Shown here one piece after another: positions 1 through 10,259 of a DNA stretch of 64,000 nucleotides. The translations under genes and the position numbers were made by a program. A model generated the notes under the pieces. That model saw only the letters and a program-made list of their open reading frames with translations. It had not been told where the DNA came from and ran no database searches. The DNA comes from Morchella semilibera (lineage: Eukaryota; Ascomycota; Pezizomycetes; Pezizales; Morchellaceae): contig WBVU01000010.1 of NCBI GenBank assembly GCA_009192285.1, positions 1,672,111-1,736,110 on the forward strand. The letters run 5' to 3'. Within the stretch, counting starts at the first letter, position 1; each line of letters opens with the position of its first letter.

Positions 1-696
1 AATTCCAGTACCATGAAAAAATGATGCTATAGAGACTATCGATTCTTAGCGATGTTGATGTGAATACAAGGTTTCGATAGATACATGTATTTTTGATAAC
101 CCGATAACCTTTCAACCCCTCCTTAACCCCACCATAACTACATGTACATGTGCAATAGATCCTTGCAAATCCGCACGCATGAGTACCTCCGACATTAGTC
201 TTGGTCTATACGTAAAAAGCTTCATCCGAAAGGTTTGTTCTATCAGTTCTATCAAGAATGCCCAAATAGCGAAAGTATTAAAGCGAGTGATCCGCAGCCT
301 AGTTTGCAAAGGAGAAATAGCCAACACGTTTAACATGAGTTACTATAAACCCTGATATCGAGAGAGAAATCAACTGTCTAGAGGGAAACAAATGCAGCCC
401 CAAGAAACCCTTCACGAAAATACCCGACGTTTGAAAGGAAAATAGGAAAACAGCTCCAACAAGAACAACCCTTGAGAAGAAAGCTCCATATAATTTCTGC
501 CGGTACGCCCCCATCACCCAAATTCCGAACGACAAACCCGCTTAGATGAGCTCGGATATTTATGAAACAAAAGCGAGAAAGAAAAGGAAAGATAAACCGT
601 TTATCGGGAGAAGCCCCTAGTTAGACCATGCCTTTTCCCGATAAACACAGAGTATTTTGGAATATCGCAGATTATATGTGGGCAGAGAATCTACAA
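1..696. other. Left-edge non-coding region
   Basis: This is the 3' flank of the short-chain dehydrogenase gene. I see no recognisable gene. A 71-codon hydrophobic reading frame on the minus strand (ATG at 514) matches nothing I know and is probably 3'-UTR noise. Two copies of the TACATGTA octamer lie at 82 and 139. Confidence 0.5.
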
Positions 697-1937
697 TTAC
701 CAACAGCAGTAACCACCCTACGCCCAAAATCAGAATAAATTACGAGCACGAGAAGGCTGAAGGGACTTACATCAATAATAATATCAGACCCAGTCATAAA
801 GGTAGAAGCATTGGATGCGAGGAAGACAGCAGTGCTGTTCAATTCATCAACATTTCCGAGACGGTTCATGGGAGTGCGCGAGCACCACAACTTCTTCTGT
901 GCCTCAAGAGCAGGAACACGGTTCAAAGCGGTATCTATAGAACGTTTTAGCTAACACATTCAAGAACAAATTGTTTTGAGTACTGACCCATATAACCTGG
1001 GGAGATTGAGTCTAAAATGATGTGAGCAACAGATTCAGATTATGCTTGACGGGGAGATTCCGGTTAACTTACTAACGCGAATGTTGAATTTGCTCCATTC
1101 AGCGGCAAGGGATTTTCCGAGCTGGATAACACCGGCCTTTGAAGCATTGTAGCAAGACTGCTCCTGGGGCCAATTGACAATGTGTCCGGACATGGATCCA
1201 ATGAAGATGATAGAGCCTCCGTTTCCTTGCTTGATCATGATTTGACCAGCCGCCTGGGCGCACAAGAAAGTACCAGTAAGATTAATGTCGATAAGACGAC
1301 GAAATCTCTCGATATCGTAGGTCTCGGCCGGCATGTTGGAGCTAGGAAACATACTATTAGTGTTGTTCATGCAGATAGTTTAGCAGCTGAGGGTGGTAGC
1401 TTACTCGGCAATACCAGCAGAGCAGAGAAGAACATCGACACTTCCCAAGTCGGCAGCAATCTAACCTTGGATATTAGGTATTTGTACACTGTAAAAGCAA
1501 GGAACTAGGATATCGCACACTAGTCATGACCTCTCTGACGGCCTCGGCATCACGAACGTCAACCTTGTAGAATGCAGCAGGAATATTGTATTTCTTGTTC
1601 AGTTCAAGAGCAGCAGAATCTCCATGCTCTTGCAAGACATCCATGATGGCAATGGCCTTGCAACCAACTTCACAGAGAGCCTCAGACATGCAGAAGCCGA
1701 GACCACGCGCACCACTTGATCACACCGATATTATTAGTAATTGAAGCCGTGATGGTTATTGTTAAGGATGAACACAAACCCAGTGACAACAACAACTTTC
1801 CCGGTCAAGAGAAAGCGCTGAAGATTGTCCGGAAGTGCGGAATATCCAGCACTGTGAGCCTGGGTAGGAGCCGCAATAGCAGCATCAGGGTTCATCTCGG
1901 CCATGGTAATATCCGGAGAGAGTGTCGGAGTAGCCAT
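697..1937 (-). CDS. Short-chain dehydrogenase/reductase, sorbose reductase / arabinitol-mannitol dehydrogenase type
   Basis: NAD(P)-dependent oxidoreductase of the classical SDR family, predicted cytosolic, probably interconverting a ketose and a polyol. Exons by splice-site reading: 1780-1937, 1519-1714, 1405-1460, 1341-1073, 1011-988, 934-771 and 717-697, giving 295 residues. The Rossmann motif TGGARGLG is at residues 52-59. The catalytic Ser is about residue 188 (GSMSG), and Tyr201 and Lys205 lie in YNASK. The SPGYMDT segment and the C-terminal DGGY ending are typical of the Sou1/L-xylulose reductase/arabinitol 2-dehydrogenase branch. The start at 1937 gives an extra N-terminal stretch of about 40 residues before the fold, usual for fungal members. 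One exon is only 24 bases long. A purine-rich tract lies about 210 bases upstream. The exact sugar substrate cannot be told from sequence. Confidence 0.9.
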
Positions 1938-3852
1938 TTGCTTAATTGAAGTTGGTTGGTAAAGGTGGGGCGAAAGTCCGGAGGTGGGGTTGATACTTAT
2001 CCCACTTTTATTTGCAGGAAAGACTGCGGGGTTGTTTATGAGGGATTATTTTCAAAGGATACAAAACGATGGAAGGAATAACGAGATGGATGTTTTCTGA
2101 GATGATGATAAGTGGAAGAAAGTGGGAAACAGTCGAGTATTTAAAGGTGGGGGAGAGGAGGGGAATTGGAGGGGGAGAGGGGAGAGGGGAGAGGGTCTGT
2201 TGATCGGCCAGAGAATTACGACTCACGGACAGGAGTGATGGAGAGCTACCGATTTGAGCAACTTAGCAGGTTTTCTTGAAAGTAGCAAGGTGGAATAGTG
2301 CCGGTTTTGTGTGAGTGCGAGGCCTGAACGAAGAGGTTTTTTTTCCTGTCAAATATTTCCAGTGGAGGGGCGGGTGGTGGGAGCTGGCAAGCACAAAGTA
2401 GAGCGGAGAATCCACCGCTTACGATTTCTCTGACTAGGTACTACTGACTAGGTACTATTGACAGTTCACTGCTTGCTGATGGTATTCTTCTTCGCCTCAG
2501 CTTAGTTGGTGGTGTTGAGTAGCGGAAAATCTAAAATATGTAGATCGACAAGCAAAGCGCTGTAATAATTTTAAGCACAGACCTTCGCTTTCTTCCTTCC
2601 AGAATATAGCCTTGGACCACTATTTAGGGTCGTCCTATTTCACGGGAACTGGGGACCAGCAAGCATTTTTAGCGCTAGGACTTTGACGCAGGGCCCAAAA
2701 CCTTTTGAGGACAACTACAACTACAGAAAGCAGAGATGGACATCAGCAGTGCCTACTGAATGCGTGGGGTAGTGATGAGGCTGTGAAACAAACACCAAGC
2801 AATGTACTTAAAGAGGAAGGAAAGAAAAGAAGGAAAGAAAAAAAACCTCTCCCGTCAAATGGTAAAATGACTGAACAAAGTTTTCCCACCGAGATGAACA
2901 TTTGTGCAGTAGACAAAACGTGTATGTTCCTCCACAATATCTGGCTGTAAACTTTCTCCCTCTCCTCTTTTCGAGGCTCCGGCCGCATAATTCACGAGAT
3001 GCGTACTTCACATTAACTTTGGGAGAAGTGGTTCGGTATGGCATCATACAATTGGTACCAATTGAGCTGATGAATGGTCTCACCGCCGTAAGATTGAGTT
3101 GCATGGCCGAGCTACTACATTGAGAAATTTTTAGGTACAAACATAACCTCATCTCTAGAAACATAAAGCTCCATCATCCAGAGCAGTTACATGTAGCTAC
3201 CATGTCGATACCCCTGCTAATACTCTACATCCAATCCAGGATCCCCCACGCGGGAGGTGCGGCTCCAAGAGGAGGCACCCCAGAAGCCGTCCACCTGATC
3301 AAGCCGCACTGATACTCCCCAACATCTTACGGCAAGAGTAAACTCATTCCGAAACATTAAAAAAAAAAAAAAAAAAAAAAACGAACGAACGAACGAACCA
3401 AAATTGAACCCAGCGCAGCCTCTTTCTCAGTTGGCAGTGCGCGGAGACCAGCAAAAAGTGGGTACATAGACGAGTATAGGAAGGGGCCATGATAGCGTGA
3501 ATAGGATTATGTATGTAGTTTTTTATGCGAGCCCGGGATTCATTTAATTTTGGTATCTTTGGCTCACTGTAGTTACATATAGTTGTCTGCCTCCCCAAGA
3601 ATTTGGTGGGGTGCACGTCGGGTGTAAAATCTAGATGAATGACTAAACTTAGGAGTAGAGTGAGAAGAGATGGATCTCGCTTACAAGAGCCGGAAAAAAG
3701 CAAATAAACAAAAAGGTTTGCGAAATTGGTTGACGCAAAGAAAAGAGCCGAATACCAAATCTGTTCTCTAAAAGACCGTAACACGCAATCAATCGTACAT
3801 GACGCCGTTTCCGGTTCTGAAACAAACGTCCAAGCACAGGCAGTAATTACTA
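1938..3852. other. Intergenic region, promoter side of the dehydrogenase
   Basis: No gene recognised. It holds a purine-rich G/A tract at about 2145-2196, within a likely promoter for the dehydrogenase. An A-run of about 22 bases followed by an ACGA tetranucleotide repeat lies at 3358-3398. One TACATGTA is at 3188. The reading frames here are short and of biased composition. Confidence 0.5.
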
Positions 3853-5596
3853 TTACATGCTCTCAACATAGTTGCTGTGTAGAATTGAACTAATAAGCTT
3901 TAATCCAAGATGGGGATACGAAGTCTGCAAAGGCTCACCTGGGGAATATTCCTGTTCTTCCATCAATCTGGCCAGTCCACCAATCCTAAAGGTTATTAGC
4001 TTATGGGACCTCGAGCAAGATAAACACAGAACGCTGAACAAACATTTTTTGAATCGGTTTTCTTAGTAATTGTTATTATATCACCTTTCTTAAACCCTGC
4101 GCAAACTTCAGCGGATATACTCTCGATAGAAAATAATTCAAATATACCTAAGTCTCCGGGTTGATCGGCCTCAAAGGTGTACAAGGCCACAGCTTGGTTT
4201 GCACCCAGTGTTGATACCCTAGGTTTCGGCTTAAAGACAGGTTTGGGGGCGGTTGGTCTACCGGGGGCAGGCCCCTTGTCAGAGTATGTACTCTGGAAAT
4301 GTTGACGCTGGAATTGATTTCCACCATGGGTGTCGTATGCGTCAAAGGTTTGTCCAGGATCTGGACGATGCGCTTCCCTCCAGGCCGAATCTCCTTCCCT
4401 GTCGTATACGTCGTCCTGCCATGCCGAAGATCTAGAAACCCTTTGACTACCTATAGAGCCTGCCCTTGATCCCCTTCGATCACGATATTCACTTTCGCCG
4501 AATGCGCGCCCATTTTGACCTTCCCAAATGCTTGGGTCTCTTTCGTTATCATACTTCGGTATATCGTTATATATATCGTCATAATTGGCGCCAGTAAAGT
4601 TTCCAGAAAACACTCGAGAGTTGAGAATACGAATGAGAGCATCGGCATCAGGAGGCGGATTTATGCTACCGCTGAGGAGTTGCCTGCCGGTGACATTACC
4701 TCCGTAGAATTTTTTGTTCGCATCCTTGCGTTCCATTATTACTGAACCCTCTAGGGAAACGCCTGCGAAAAGACCTTTGGTTTTGCTGTCAAAGAAATGA
4801 GCACAAATAACGCCGAAGTTTAATACGAAATAGCAACGAGACAAACCTATAGGAGAAGATAGCGGCAACTGATCTCAAACTAGCCATTCCACTAGCCTCT
4901 GCATTTCTTCCCAAGGGTCCTGCAGCAACAGAGACGTTTCCTCCTAGTGTAATGCTTCCCGCCTGGGCAAATGTCTTAACTGCGCTTGAGTCGTTTAAAA
5001 TCATAACAAAATCGGTCAACTCGGCACCAATCTGACCCCCAAACCCGGCGCTGTGTGGTTTTCTGTTAGTTATTTCCCTAAGATACTCCATAATAAGTCA
5101 AGCATGAAACCTACCCTGCTGTGGCGATCGCGGATGGAGCAGACCATGCTAAGTACTTGTTAACAACCCTATTCAGAGAGGAGCCACATCCTTTTGACTC
5201 AGAAGCTTACACCCATCATGTTTACGGGCAATAACCAAACCCGAACCATATCTTGCAGAAAGAAGAAGACCGGCCTTCACTACCGTAATTATTGCCAGCC
5301 CCTATACACAAAGTTTTAGTTATATGCTCTTTCGGTCTCTCCAAAGATTTGCATTTATAGGGGACACAACGATAAATATTACGCACTTTGGCATTCGAAA
5401 GAACTGATGGTGGAATAATTTTGTCTGGGCCAAACGCTTGCTGTGGATCGACGAATGAGGCTAGAATTCTTGAGGCTTTTCTACATTCGCTGTTAAGACT
5501 CGCGGGCAAAGGATTGCTATTTATAACCCGGGTGTTAGGATATACTACCGCATAGTAATAGGCAGCTATGAAAGAAGAAACTAACTTGATGGGCAT
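3853..5596 (-). CDS. YSC84: SYLF and SH3 domain protein, Ysc84/Lsb3 family
   Basis: Cortical actin-patch protein of the Ysc84/Lsb3 family. In yeast it binds Las17/WASP through SH3 and lipids/actin through SYLF, and acts in endocytosis. Nine exons by splice reading: 5596-5586, 5516-5387, 5301-5211, 5148-5115, 5050-4847, 4785-4148, 4096-4044, 3985-3939 and 3874-3853, giving 409 residues. Exon 1 encodes only MPIN up to a split codon, so the protein starts MPINNPLP as the family does. The SYLF domain spans about residues 1-210 (ECRKASRILASFVDP, GAGFGGQIGAELTDF, GPLGRNAE). A low-complexity Arg/Ser/Pro/Gln linker follows, then a C-terminal SH3 at about 350-409 with ALYTFEA, the DWW motif and the GIFPSNYVE ending. 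All splice phases agree. The 11-base first coding exon is easily missed by automatic annotation. Confidence 0.95.
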
Positions 5597-6875
5597 GGTG
5601 CATAAAACTCAAGGCTGACAAGTAATGTAGTGAGAGATAAGATTAAGCGGGGTAAATAATAATATCAGGGGTTCCAAGATGCTCAAGGGGAGCTTGGAGC
5701 TAAGTAAAGTGGATAGTTGATGAGCGAGTAAATTATTAGAAGGATAATTACTGTAAATAGTGTGCGCAAGTAGACAAACAGGTATGTCAAACGAAAGAGT
5801 GGGTTTAAACAATGAAAGAAGGTGAGGTGAGAAAGACCAGGAGACGTTGGAATAGGCTCTGCAGGGTCGTCGTCAGCCCCCGGGACCGAGGAGCCGTTAC
5901 GCCCACGATCTTGCTCCGCCACTGGTCGGGCGCGTCTTGGTTATCTCCGCCGAGAACACGCTAGGAGCTGACAGGAGCGTCACTATCGTACATACATGTA
6001 CCCGGGTGTGTGGGTAAGTGATCAGAATCTGATAAGTGAATGTTGTAGCGAATGCGTGTGTTTGTCTTATCAGATTCTGATCACTTTTTGCGACACCCTA
6101 GTACTCCTGTCCTTGTTATCCTGGTGTGACTCTCCCGCTGCACGTGCTCACGCGAAAAAATGAAACCCCCGAAATGGAGGTGCAGTGCACTTATGCCTTA
6201 ATAGAACGTATAATACCTATTATTGTACAACCTATTTGTACTATCAACCTTACCTAGAAGACAGATTATGTCCTATACAAGGGTGAGGTCGGGTTTATAA
6301 AAACTGTAGTCGAATTCTATCGAAGGCCTAGAGGAACCACATTGTGATTTGTTATCATAAAGACCCGCAGTGGAAATTGGTGCCGTTGTAAAGCATATCT
6401 TTTATCGCAACATGCCTACAGCTACCTACAGGGTTGAAGAATAAAGTGATGACGATGTGGCGCAACCCTAACTGAGCTGTTATAAATACAGGGGTATTAT
6501 AAACTTCAGTGGGTTTTGTGAAATTTGCAAAGCTACATCCAAAACCTAATTGAATGGAACTGTTCGACAATCGCAGTTTCTCGAAGCATACGAAGCAAGA
6601 GACAGACAAAGATTAACTACAGACTCTGCAAGGAAAGACTTCGAAAAAGAAATACGGGTAAACTCCGATCCTAAACCTTACCTGACATGAATAACCTAAA
6701 ACCATGTAATGCAAACTCCAGGTTTCTGACCTGCGGAAACCCATAAATTCATAGAGGCAAATAGAAAAAGGTAAGAAAGAGAAATAGCAGAAAAGAAAGG
6801 GGGTGAATTGGTGGTAGGTATGAGTGCTGGGACTTAAACTGTGCTGAGGCGACTCTGAGCTTAGTACAGCCACCT
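5597..6875. other. Intergenic region with perfect inverted repeat
   Basis: This is the 5' flank of the Ysc84-like gene and 3' flank of the next minus-strand gene. It holds a perfect 21-bp inverted repeat (6016-6036 and 6066-6086) and a TACATGTA at 5993. No coding region is recognised. Confidence 0.5.
6016..6086. repeat. Perfect 21-bp inverted repeat, 29-base loop
   Basis: The arm at 6016-6036 (core GTGATCAGAATCTGATAAG) is exactly reverse-complemented at 6066-6086, separated by 29 bases. It could form a stable hairpin in DNA or RNA. It lies about 420 bases upstream of the Ysc84-like start codon. It could be a fold-back relic of a small transposon or a hairpin in a transcript. I see no family match. 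Confidence 0.85.
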
Positions 6876-8741
6876 TCACTGCAGGCTCATCTTCATAATG
6901 CCATCACCGGTATCTGTAAGTGGTTAATTAAGTGCACACTTTCCCAGATGTCTAGGCATAAAAATTAAAGTCGACGTACCACTCATGCCCTGAAAATTTA
7001 GTCTTTTACCTCCCCCATTTGCCCCACTAAGAGGTGGTGAAGCTGCAAGGATTGGGCTATGCGAAAGACCTGGTGATACAGCTCTGCGTTTAAAAAATTC
7101 TGGCTCAAACCGCTCATCCTGTGTTCGTCTCCTTTTAGGGCGACGCATATCGGCAGGAACATTGGCTACTGGCGAAGAAACAGTTGATTCAGAATTCATC
7201 TGATTCTCAGCATTAGCTTCACCCCATAAAGTCTGTAATATGCAATGCTTACCATTATATCGCCATCAGAGGTCATTCTCAACCCAGGAAATGCTGGAGG
7301 GCTCCCGCCGAGCCCATCCATCTGGTCACCGAACCAGAACCCGCCATGTTTTTGTGCTTGTTTGGAAAAGCTAATGCCAATTCCTTTATTTCCTGTCAGG
7401 CCCATATTTTCCCCGCTGCTACCCATGCTTTCGTCCTCCTCGCGGATGTCAGATAATTCCTGGTCCATATTTGGTTGTGTAGGAATAGCTGTGGAGGGAA
7501 CATTCTCCTCGTCATCTTCACGGATCTGGCGTGTAATCTCTGCCTCGCGCTTGACTTCCATGTCAACCGGCGATGCCTCTTCCTGTAACGCGGCTTTAAT
7601 ACGTTGAAAGGTTTTGGTTTTGGGCTATTAAAGCACAAATCATTTAGTCATCAGCACAACGGAAATTCTTATGTTAGCACCTTACCAATAGCGACCCCCT
7701 TCTAGATACAGGTCTCCTGATAGGATCTGGTCTCTTTTCATCATCGTTCCCTCTGCCCCCAACAGCCAACGAATTGCGTAGAGCAGTCGTGAGACTATCC
7801 TTTCTCCTTGCAGCCCCTTCTTTTGAACGCCCAAAATAGCCAACGCCGAAACTACTGTTCTGCACAGGTGGAGTGGTTGGTGAGGGGCTTGCGAGAGAGC
7901 TATTCGATGCGCTGGCAGATGACAAGGAACTATGCCTTGAGCTTCTTCCAGCACGGCCACCCAACCGGGCCTTTTGGTGATTCATAAGCGATATTGAAGC
8001 TGCAGACTCCGTGCCTTGTATTGCGGGCGTAAAGGGGGTACCAAGTTCTAAATCTAAATCCACATCTAAATCTTCGTCACTTGATGAATCGCTATCGTCA
8101 CCAGACGGTGCATAATCCATCATTGAAGCGGACCCAAGAGAGGAGGCGTGGGATGACGAATGGTGGTAATGATGATGGTTAGCAATTGGAGAATCCGATC
8201 CTTTGTTGTTCCGAGGTATAGGGAAGCTTGTTGAAGTTGATGGCGAAGAATCCGGTGATGGTTGTTCCGCTAGTGTGGAGTGGTGTAGCGACGTGCCTAG
8301 GTGCCGAAGCTTTGGGTTAGCTTTAGTTCCTGCAGCATGCTGATGAAACGAAGATGTGGCCATACAAGCACGCGCAAAGTCGAGCCTTGGACGTCGAGCT
8401 ACAGAATATCCCAGTGCAGGATCAAGAACTGGCGATAGGGGCCCACGTGAAGGCATTTTCAGAGAGAGGGGCCCGGGAAAGCCCATTCGACGTGGGGTGA
8501 ATGGCGCCTGCAGCTGGTTTGGCGTCGACGTTGTTTGGGGGCTGTCGCGTCCAGTGGTATTGTTATTTGGCATCGGACTTTCAGATTTCTTGTCGGGGTT
8601 TTCGTGGTCTCCGCTGAAAGATGTATCTAGTGGAGCGTCTGGTATTGAGGCTTTGAGTTGGGAGGAAAGCGAAGAGGGGATGGGCCTTGCACCGAAAACG
8701 GAAGAGTTAGAAACCGAGGATTGATCGCTGGCCTTTTGCAT
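6876..8741 (-). CDS. Conserved fungal protein of unknown function, Ser-rich with basic C-terminal segment
   Basis: I recognise the pattern as a conserved filamentous-fungal protein but cannot assign a function. Exons: 8741-7686, 7624-7253, 7199-6980 and 6913-6876, giving 561 residues with consistent splice phases. The N-terminal 350 residues are disordered and rich in Ser, Pro, His and Asp, with an acidic run near 215-230. The conserved-looking parts are RRGSLLPKTKTFQRIKAAL at about 347-365, an acidic stretch with IREED/EESMG, a GFWFGDQMDG segment, and near the C-terminus RRPKRRR followed by RFEPEFFKRRAVSPG, ending in a short GMSDTGDGIMKMS tail. The basic patches look like nuclear localisation signals and the many SP/TP sites suggest phosphorylation by proline-directed kinases. 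Both are inferences. Confidence 0.85.
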
Positions 8742-9067
8742 TTATGTTCCTATTAATGCTACAGCTTCTGACTTCTATTATTCCGTTGTGGTCGTGAGTG
8801 ATCGAATAACAAAACATTGGCAACCATGTGAAGTTCACCAATAGTGTAGACCATCGCAGGTGTAAGTGGGGGTGGTTGCATCACTTGCCAAGCCTCTGAT
8901 CTTTTCATAGGTTATCACTCGTACACCTAGGCAGGGTAATTGATCTGTTATATACCCATTCGCCTCGAGTTAGACCCTGCACCTCTCCTTACTGTTGAGA
9001 CCAATATTTATCAAACTGTACACAACAGTTGCCCTGCTCCGAGCTTACCACAGCCCTATCGGCCACA
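8742..9067. promoter_or_regulatory. Divergent promoter region
   Basis: This 326-base gap separates the starts of two divergently transcribed genes: the minus-strand conserved fungal protein and the plus-strand Saf4-like splicing factor. It must hold both promoters. I see no clear TATA box or named binding motif. Confidence 0.5.
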
Positions 9068-10259
9068 ATGCAAGGGTTCAATATGGGGTATAGCATCTCT
9101 ACCTAAATCCATAGCATAACCCACTAACCAATTTATTAGGCGGTATGTCCCGCCAGAACACGAAGGCGTTATATCCGGAAACAGGTTAAACAAAAAGAAA
9201 CCGCCTGGCTTCCATGGAAACACTCAGACAGTTCGTTTTGAAATGCCTTTCAATATCTTCTGTCTGCATTGCGATGGACATATTGCCCAGGGTGTTCGTT
9301 TCAATGCAGAGAAGAAGAAAATCGGAAAATACTACTCCACGGCAATATTCAGTTTTCGTATGAAACATAGTGTGTGTTCAGGCTGGATAGAGATCCGGAC
9401 AGATCCAAAGAACACAGCATATGTAGCTGTGGAAGGTGCAAAGAGGCAAGCTGCAGATGCAGACCATGGGGTGGGAGTAATCAAGGTCAAAGATCCAGAG
9501 GAGATTTCAAGATCGGAAGACCCATTTGCGAAGGCAGAGAAGAAAGTGATGGATAAGACAGAGGCAAAGCAAGGAGCAGAGAGAATTGCAGAGTTGCAGG
9601 GGCTCAGCGACCGACAGTGGCAGGATCCTTATGAACATTCCCGCAAAATGAGGAAGATATTTAGAGTATACACTCCTCTTCGAGAATTCTAGTGTCCGGG
9701 CGTTCTTGGAGGGTGTTTTGCTAAAAATCGATTGTTTTTGCTTTCCAAGGCAGAAAGAAAGGAACTTCAGGAGAAATCAGCTGCGACTGAGGCTATCCGG
9801 GAACGTGCTGGTCTCGCAATCGAGCTATTAGACGAAATACCCGAAGATGCCCAAAGGGCAAAGCTGGTTGAATTTGGGCCGGATTACAGCCAAAAGGTTG
9901 ACCAGGCACATTCAAAGCCTTTATTCCCGGTCTCTGAGCCAGTCAGAAAAGTTCCTGGACAAAGCTCGAGTGGAAAGACAAAAGCCCAATCAGCAGCGGA
10001 TACGACTCGAGAAAGATTACAAACTCAGTTAAGACAGAACACCAGAGCCAGAGTAGACCCTTTCCTCCACGCAGATTTTGACAAGACACGACCAAGCCTA
10101 AACCTCAAGCTTTTGAAAAGAAAGCAGGCAGACAATAACGCCATTGGTGAGGCTGAACGAACGTTGGATGCCACGACGGAGAAAACGTCGATTTTGACCA
10201 GTGCAGGGATTGTTAGACCAGGTGTATCTCTGGGCTTGGATGGATATGAATCAGAATAA
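9068..10259 (+). CDS. saf4: Splicing factor of the CWC16 family, Saf4/CCDC130 type
   Basis: Nuclear pre-mRNA splicing factor of the Yju2/CWC16 family, CCDC130/Saf4 branch, which associates with the spliceosome around the catalytic steps. Exons 9068-9087, 9140-9665 and 9750-10259, giving 351 residues. The tiny first exon encodes MQGFNMG and joins to RYVPPEHEG, the family's usual N-terminus. The signature block runs TVRFEMPFNIFC (about 37-48), then FNAEKKKIGKYYST and FRMKHSVCSGWIEIRTDP. Likely metal ligands are Cys48, Cys51 and Cys86. Where animal proteins have a fourth Cys, this one has His83. The C-terminal half is charged and coiled-coil-like (AERKELQEKSAATEAIRERAG) and ends in a low-complexity tail. 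Both introns have clean donors, branch sites and acceptors. Confidence 0.93.

Noticed and set aside
299-514. Hydrophobic 71-codon minus-strand frame as a membrane protein gene
   Set aside because: It lies in the 3' flank of the dehydrogenase and has no recognisable motif or splice support.
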